A stretch of DNA of 45,164 nucleotides from Alistipes senegalensis (GTDB taxonomy: Bacteria; Bacillota; Clostridia; Oscillospirales; Ruminococcaceae): NCBI GenBank assembly GCA_023665275.1, contig JAMPEF010000010.1:1-45164 (forward strand), in the 5' to 3' direction. The notes below the pieces were generated by a model, which was not told the origin of the DNA, ran no database searches, and saw nothing but the letters and a program-made list of their open reading frames with translations. The translations under genes and the position numbers were made by a program. Shown here one piece after another: positions 41,849-45,164 of this stretch (positions within the stretch are counted from its first letter, which is position 1; each line of letters starts with the position of its first letter).

Positions 41849-42352
41849 ATGAAAGATTTTTCAGCAGACGTGAAACTTGCTAAAAAAGGCGATACAACGG
41901 CATTTTCAAGGCTTTATGAAACAGTCTATAAAGATTTGTATCATATAGCCCTGTACAGCCTGAAAAGTTCCCATGATGCAAGCGACGTTGTAAGCGATAC
42001 TGTACTTGATGCATTTTGTTCAATAGACAAGCTCCGTGACCCTGAAAAGTTCCGGAACTGGATAATGAAAATACTTTCCGCAAAGATAAAACGCAGACAA
42101 AAAGAGTATTTCAATGTAACCGAAGAAATCGGTGATGATTTCCCTGATATAAGCGATTTTGATTATGATTCAGTAGAACTTAAAGAGGCACTGAATAAAC
42201 TTGACAGCCAGTCAAGAATGATGTTGTCAATGTCAGTACTCGGCGGATATACAAGCGATGAGATTTCAGAAATGTGCGAAATAAAATCCGGTACAGTGCG
42301 TTCACGGTTATCACGGATAAAAGAAAAATTACGTCTTGAACTTACCACCTGA
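41849..42352 (+). CDS. ECF-type sigma-70 family RNA polymerase sigma factor
   Basis: A 167-residue, two-domain sigma factor. Region 2 (about 20-85) includes YETVYKDLYHIALYSLKSSHDASDVVSDTVLDAFCSIDKL and RNWIMKILSAKIKRR; region 4 (about 110-165) has the helix-turn-helix GGYTSDEISEMCEIKSGTVRSRLSRIKEKLR. There is no sigma-70 region 1 or 3, as expected for ECF. AAGAGG lies before ATG 41849; GTG 41840 touches that site and is rejected. The downstream membrane protein begins 20 bases after the stop, the usual place for a cognate anti-sigma factor. Confidence 0.92.
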   Translation: MKDFSADVKLAKKGDTTAFSRLYETVYKDLYHIALYSLKSSHDASDVVSDTVLDAFCSIDKLRDPEKFRNWIMKILSAKIKRRQKEYFNVTEEIGDDFPDISDFDYDSVELKEALNKLDSQSRMMLSMSVLGGYTSDEISEMCEIKSGTVRSRLSRIKEKLRLELTT

Positions 42353-42372
42353 ACAGAAAGGAGAGTTTTTTT

Positions 42373-45042
42373 ATGAATAACAATGACGAAAAAGTTAAAA
42401 AATTTCTTGAAAAAGAAGATATTCCGGAAGAACTCACTCCGGAAAATATAAAGAAAATGCTTGACGAAAAAGCACCCTCCAAAAAGCGTAAGAATATAAG
42501 CGTTGCAGGACGTGTGGGGGCAATAGCGGCGGCACTGGCGGTAATTGCCGGCGGTACTCTTGCATATACAAGCACAGAAAAAAAACACAACTGTCCTGAT
42601 TATACATTGATACCTGAAAGAAGTCAAAATGCCATAGCACCGGAAACATCGGAAGATGTTCAGCAGTTGGCAAATACTGGTAATTACATGACGGGTGCAG
42701 AAGATTATGAACAGATTTACACGCTTTTCAAGGAAGTAGCCGACAAACGAAAAAACACGAAAGATACAGCAATGATTTATGGTGCAATGGATAACGGCGA
42801 CGGTGCAATTACACAAGGTGCAATGGCGGTAAATGAAGACATTGCAGAAGAAGTAATGGAAGATGATGCTATATATGATTATGATTATGACGACATGGAG
42901 ACTGTACAGGGTGTCGAATATGAAGACGCAATGAAAACCGCTGATATAGCGACATCAGACGAATCCGCATCACTGGACACCGGAGCAGGTGAAGAATTTT
43001 CCGAAACATATAATCAGGAAGAAAACGTCCTTGAGGCGGATATTGTCAAGACCAACGGAAAAAATATATATTATGCCCGTAATGACTATAACAAGGACAG
43101 TACGGCGTTAGTTAACTATGCGACTGTTGATAAGGGGATTTTCACAGGATACGGAACTATAGATATTGACAGTTCCATTGAAGGATGTTTCGGCGACGAA
43201 TACGAAACAAATGTATATGTACAGGATATGTATTTATATAATGATATGCTGATAGTACTTGGAACGGTAAACGGTCACTGTCAGAAGCAGGATTGTCATA
43301 ATAACTGGTATGACTATAAAAATTCCTGTTTTGTTACTTTCTACACCACCGACGAAACACCACAGCTTATTGACACATACTATCAGGAGGGTTATTATAG
43401 TGATGTCCGCATAAGTCCGGAGGGCTATATGTACCTTATAAGCAATTATTCGTCATGGGATTTTTATGAAATTGATACCTATGAAGATATTGAAAGATAT
43501 ATCCCTACGTGTGGTGTGTCAGATAATATAAAATGTATTCCGGCAGGTGATATATTACTTCCTGAAGACGCTTTTGAAGATATGTATAATTTAAGTTATT
43601 CGGTTATCGGAAGTCTTGACTTGACACAATCCGGAACTTTCACACCAGTCGATACAAAGGCACTTGCCGGATATACCGGTGAGATATACTGTTCCGGTGG
43701 CAATATGTATACGACTTCCGGATGGGAAGAAACAGATATTACACGGATTTCCATAAACGGCGGTACGATTACTCCGGAGGCTTCCTGCACAGTGAGCGGA
43801 CGTGTCAATGACCAGTTTTCGATGAGTGAGTATAATGGATATTTCAGAATTGCCGTCACGAATGATGAGTATGAAGATAAATATCACAGCTATTACGATG
43901 ATGAGACTTTATTTGACAGAGTAAAAGATAAAATTACAGGTGAGGAAAGCGGTTATTATTCGCATGAACTCGTAAAGCGTGATAACAGAGTATATGTTCT
44001 TGACATGGATTTGAATGTTGTCGGCAGTATTGAGGATTTCGGCATTGACGAAACAATAAAATCCGTTAAGTTCAGTGGTGACATGGCATACGTCGTGACT
44101 TATGAACAGACAGACCCGTTATTTGCAATAGATTTGAGTGACCCGACTAATCCGACAATTCTTGACGAATTTAAGATACTCGGCTATAGTACGTATATGC
44201 AGGAATGGAATGACGGTCTTTTACTGGGATTTGGTGTGAATGCCGATGAAAACGGTATTGAAACAGGTATAAAACTTACAATGTTTAATAATTCCGACCC
44301 ATATAATCTTAATGCGGTTGCAACATACACACTTGACAGGGAAGGTGATGAGTGGCTTTATTCAAGTGCCGTATGGGAACGTAAAGCATTACTGATAGCT
44401 CCGGAAAAGAATTTAATCGGCATACCGGTAATAATTGAAAAATACAACTATTATGACGTTGACATAGAAACAGAATTTAACAATATTGCTAAATATATGT
44501 TCTTCTCATACGACGACGGCGAATTTACTTTAAAAGGTGAAATCAGTACCACTGAAAACAATGCATGGATTGAAGGTTTCGATAGAGCTGTATATATAGG
44601 TGATTATGTTTATGCATTGTCCGGAGATAAGTTTATATCAGCAGATATTGAAACAATCACTGAATGCGATAAAGTTTATTTTGATAATGCAACAGAATAT
44701 CAGTCGCTTGTTGTTGAACCGGAAACTAAAGAATCCATTGAACCCGAAACGGAAGAAGAAACTACAGAATCTGTAACAGAAGAATCTACCGACCAGGAAA
44801 ACGGTCAAGTGGTTATGGGATGCAAAATTTTGGAAGTAAATGACAGTAGTATACTTTGCCGTGAACTGAATACGGAAAGTGAATATGTTGTATCGCTTAA
44901 AGATGTTGCCGATTCAGAAGATGTTAAAAATCTGAATGTTGGGGACAGTGTTATAATAACTTTTGACGGAAGTATAGCTGAAAGTTATCCTATGCAGATA
45001 AACACGGTCTATAAAATAGAAATACTTACAATAACCGAATAA
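42373..45042 (+). CDS. Membrane-anchored beta-propeller protein, probable anti-sigma partner
   Basis: An 889-residue protein. Residues 1-42 are a charged cytosolic segment (EDIPEELTPENIKKMLDEK), 45-66 a membrane segment, and the rest lies outside. About 200-770 is a secreted beta-propeller domain (Pfam Beta_propel), with ILEADIVKTNGKNIYYARND, IDLSDPTNPTILDEFKILGYS and QEWNDGLLLGFG. After an acidic Glu/Thr linker (about 780-805) comes a small beta domain (about 810-889, GCKILEVNDSSILCREL, NVGDSVIITFDGS). The N-terminal segment is of a size to bind a sigma factor, and the propeller could bind polysaccharide or protein ligand. This role is inferred from gene order. GGAG precedes the ATG; a terminator follows. 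Confidence 0.88.
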   Translation: MNNNDEKVKKFLEKEDIPEELTPENIKKMLDEKAPSKKRKNISVAGRVGAIAAALAVIAGGTLAYTSTEKKHNCPDYTLIPERSQNAIAPETSEDVQQLANTGNYMTGAEDYEQIYTLFKEVADKRKNTKDTAMIYGAMDNGDGAITQGAMAVNEDIAEEVMEDDAIYDYDYDDMETVQGVEYEDAMKTADIATSDESASLDTGAGEEFSETYNQEENVLEADIVKTNGKNIYYARNDYNKDSTALVNYATVDKGIFTGYGTIDIDSSIEGCFGDEYETNVYVQDMYLYNDMLIVLGTVNGHCQKQDCHNNWYDYKNSCFVTFYTTDETPQLIDTYYQEGYYSDVRISPEGYMYLISNYSSWDFYEIDTYEDIERYIPTCGVSDNIKCIPAGDILLPEDAFEDMYNLSYSVIGSLDLTQSGTFTPVDTKALAGYTGEIYCSGGNMYTTSGWEETDITRISINGGTITPEASCTVSGRVNDQFSMSEYNGYFRIAVTNDEYEDKYHSYYDDETLFDRVKDKITGEESGYYSHELVKRDNRVYVLDMDLNVVGSIEDFGIDETIKSVKFSGDMAYVVTYEQTDPLFAIDLSDPTNPTILDEFKILGYSTYMQEWNDGLLLGFGVNADENGIETGIKLTMFNNSDPYNLNAVATYTLDREGDEWLYSSAVWERKALLIAPEKNLIGIPVIIEKYNYYDVDIETEFNNIAKYMFFSYDDGEFTLKGEISTTENNAWIEGFDRAVYIGDYVYALSGDKFISADIETITECDKVYFDNATEYQSLVVEPETKESIEPETEEETTESVTEESTDQENGQVVMGCKILEVNDSSILCRELNTESEYVVSLKDVADSEDVKNLNVGDSVIITFDGSIAESYPMQINTVYKIEILTITE

Positions 45043-45046
45043 TACT

Positions 45047-45072
45047 AAAAGACCGCTCCGGCGGTCTTTTTT
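45047..45072 (+). terminator. Terminator after the beta-propeller gene
   Basis: AAAAGACCGC (45047-45056) pairs with GCGGTCTTTT (45061-45070) around a TCCG tetraloop, with TT following. Confidence 0.92.
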
Positions 45073-45073
45073 C

Positions 45074-45102
45074 TTGATTTTTTTATGATATTATGATAAA
45101 AT
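45074..45102 (+). promoter_or_regulatory. Promoter of a gene beyond the right edge
   Basis: TTGATT (45074-45079), 17-base spacer ending TATGA, TAAAAT (45097-45102). No start codon with a ribosome binding site is reached before the window ends. Confidence 0.7.
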
Positions 45103-45164
45103 GTTATTTAGAACTTGTACCAATAAGCTAAAAACGTTTTAACCGAGTGTGCAGATGTGAAATA

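Noticed and set aside
42163-42816. Reverse-strand 217-codon frame across the sigma/propeller junction
   Set aside because: Cys/Phe-rich shadow without promoter or ribosome binding site, opposite two well-supported genes.
1-45164. tRNA, rRNA, insertion sequences, integrases or prophage genes
   Set aside because: None found; no transposase or integrase motifs, no terminal inverted repeats and no cloverleaf-like sequence recognised.

Overview
The window looks like chromosome from a low-G+C, Gram-positive, cellulose-degrading anaerobe, most likely a Ruminococcus-type member of the Oscillospiraceae/Ruminococcaceae. The main evidence is two secreted proteins ending in dockerin domains (a GH5 endoglucanase and an SGNH hydrolase). 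The GH5 dockerin has the spaced second calcium loop seen in ruminococcal dockerins. SpoVT, YmfF/YmfH, a Cthe_2159-like beta-helix protein and a beta-propeller protein beside a sigma factor fit the same group. I cannot name the species. There are no rRNA or tRNA genes, CRISPR arrays, insertion sequences or prophage genes. A perfect parS-like palindrome at 41777-41792 suggests the window lies in the origin-proximal part of the chromosome.

Layout, left to right. (1) 1-3914, leftward: a PHP-type histidinol-phosphatase, Lrp/AsnC regulator, class I aminotransferase, ispE and a small unknown gene with a probable frameshift at its start, all from one promoter; a second leftward gene is cut by the left edge. 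(2) 3930-6062, rightward: the conserved ACT-domain/DUF711 pair plus a small unknown gene. (3) 6081-9059: CPBP protease, a methyltransferase fused to a BspA-type leucine-rich repeat tail, a Vat-like acetyltransferase and a small membrane protein. (4) 9135-13839: GH5-dockerin, converging on a leftward SGNH-dockerin/DUF3810 operon. (5) 13925-18472: ymfF-ymfH-lgt-folD operon with overlapping genes. (6) 18533-21118: MBOAT acyltransferase plus SGNH partner, a likely envelope acylation pair. (7) 21120-25091: PP2C phosphatase with an unknown C-terminal domain, then a beta-helix lipoprotein. (8) 25104-30398: AT-rich accessory genes (transglutaminase-like protein, alpha/beta hydrolase, three unknown proteins, membrane ferredoxin, GNAT). 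(9) 30370-31780, leftward: spoVT and a SUFU-domain gene. (10) 31850-32999: gpsA. (11) 32981-38524, leftward: diguanylate cyclase, degenerate YesM-type sensor, solute-binding lipoprotein and membrane protein in one operon. (12) 38644-41704: GH25 lysozyme, unknown protein, ECF S component and ROK glucokinase. (13) 41777-45072: parS, ECF-type sigma factor and a membrane-anchored beta-propeller protein.

How the parts may work together. The dockerin enzymes and the beta-helix protein fit plant-fibre attack. Two modules look like ways to sense the outside: the lipoprotein/degenerate-sensor/GGDEF operon, which I infer links an extracellular ligand to cyclic-di-GMP, and the sigma/propeller pair, whose membrane partner may act as an anti-sigma factor. 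The first is the best candidate here for an undescribed system: it has a binding protein with no permease, a sensor that has lost its phospho-acceptor histidine and ATP-binding motifs, and an intact GGDEF site without the usual inhibitory site.

Most promoters recognised by eye share a 17-bp spacer and a TGn extension before the -10 box. In many genes the longest open frame starts at a TTG or GTG too close to, or upstream of, the ribosome binding site or promoter; I moved those starts inward and say so in each entry.
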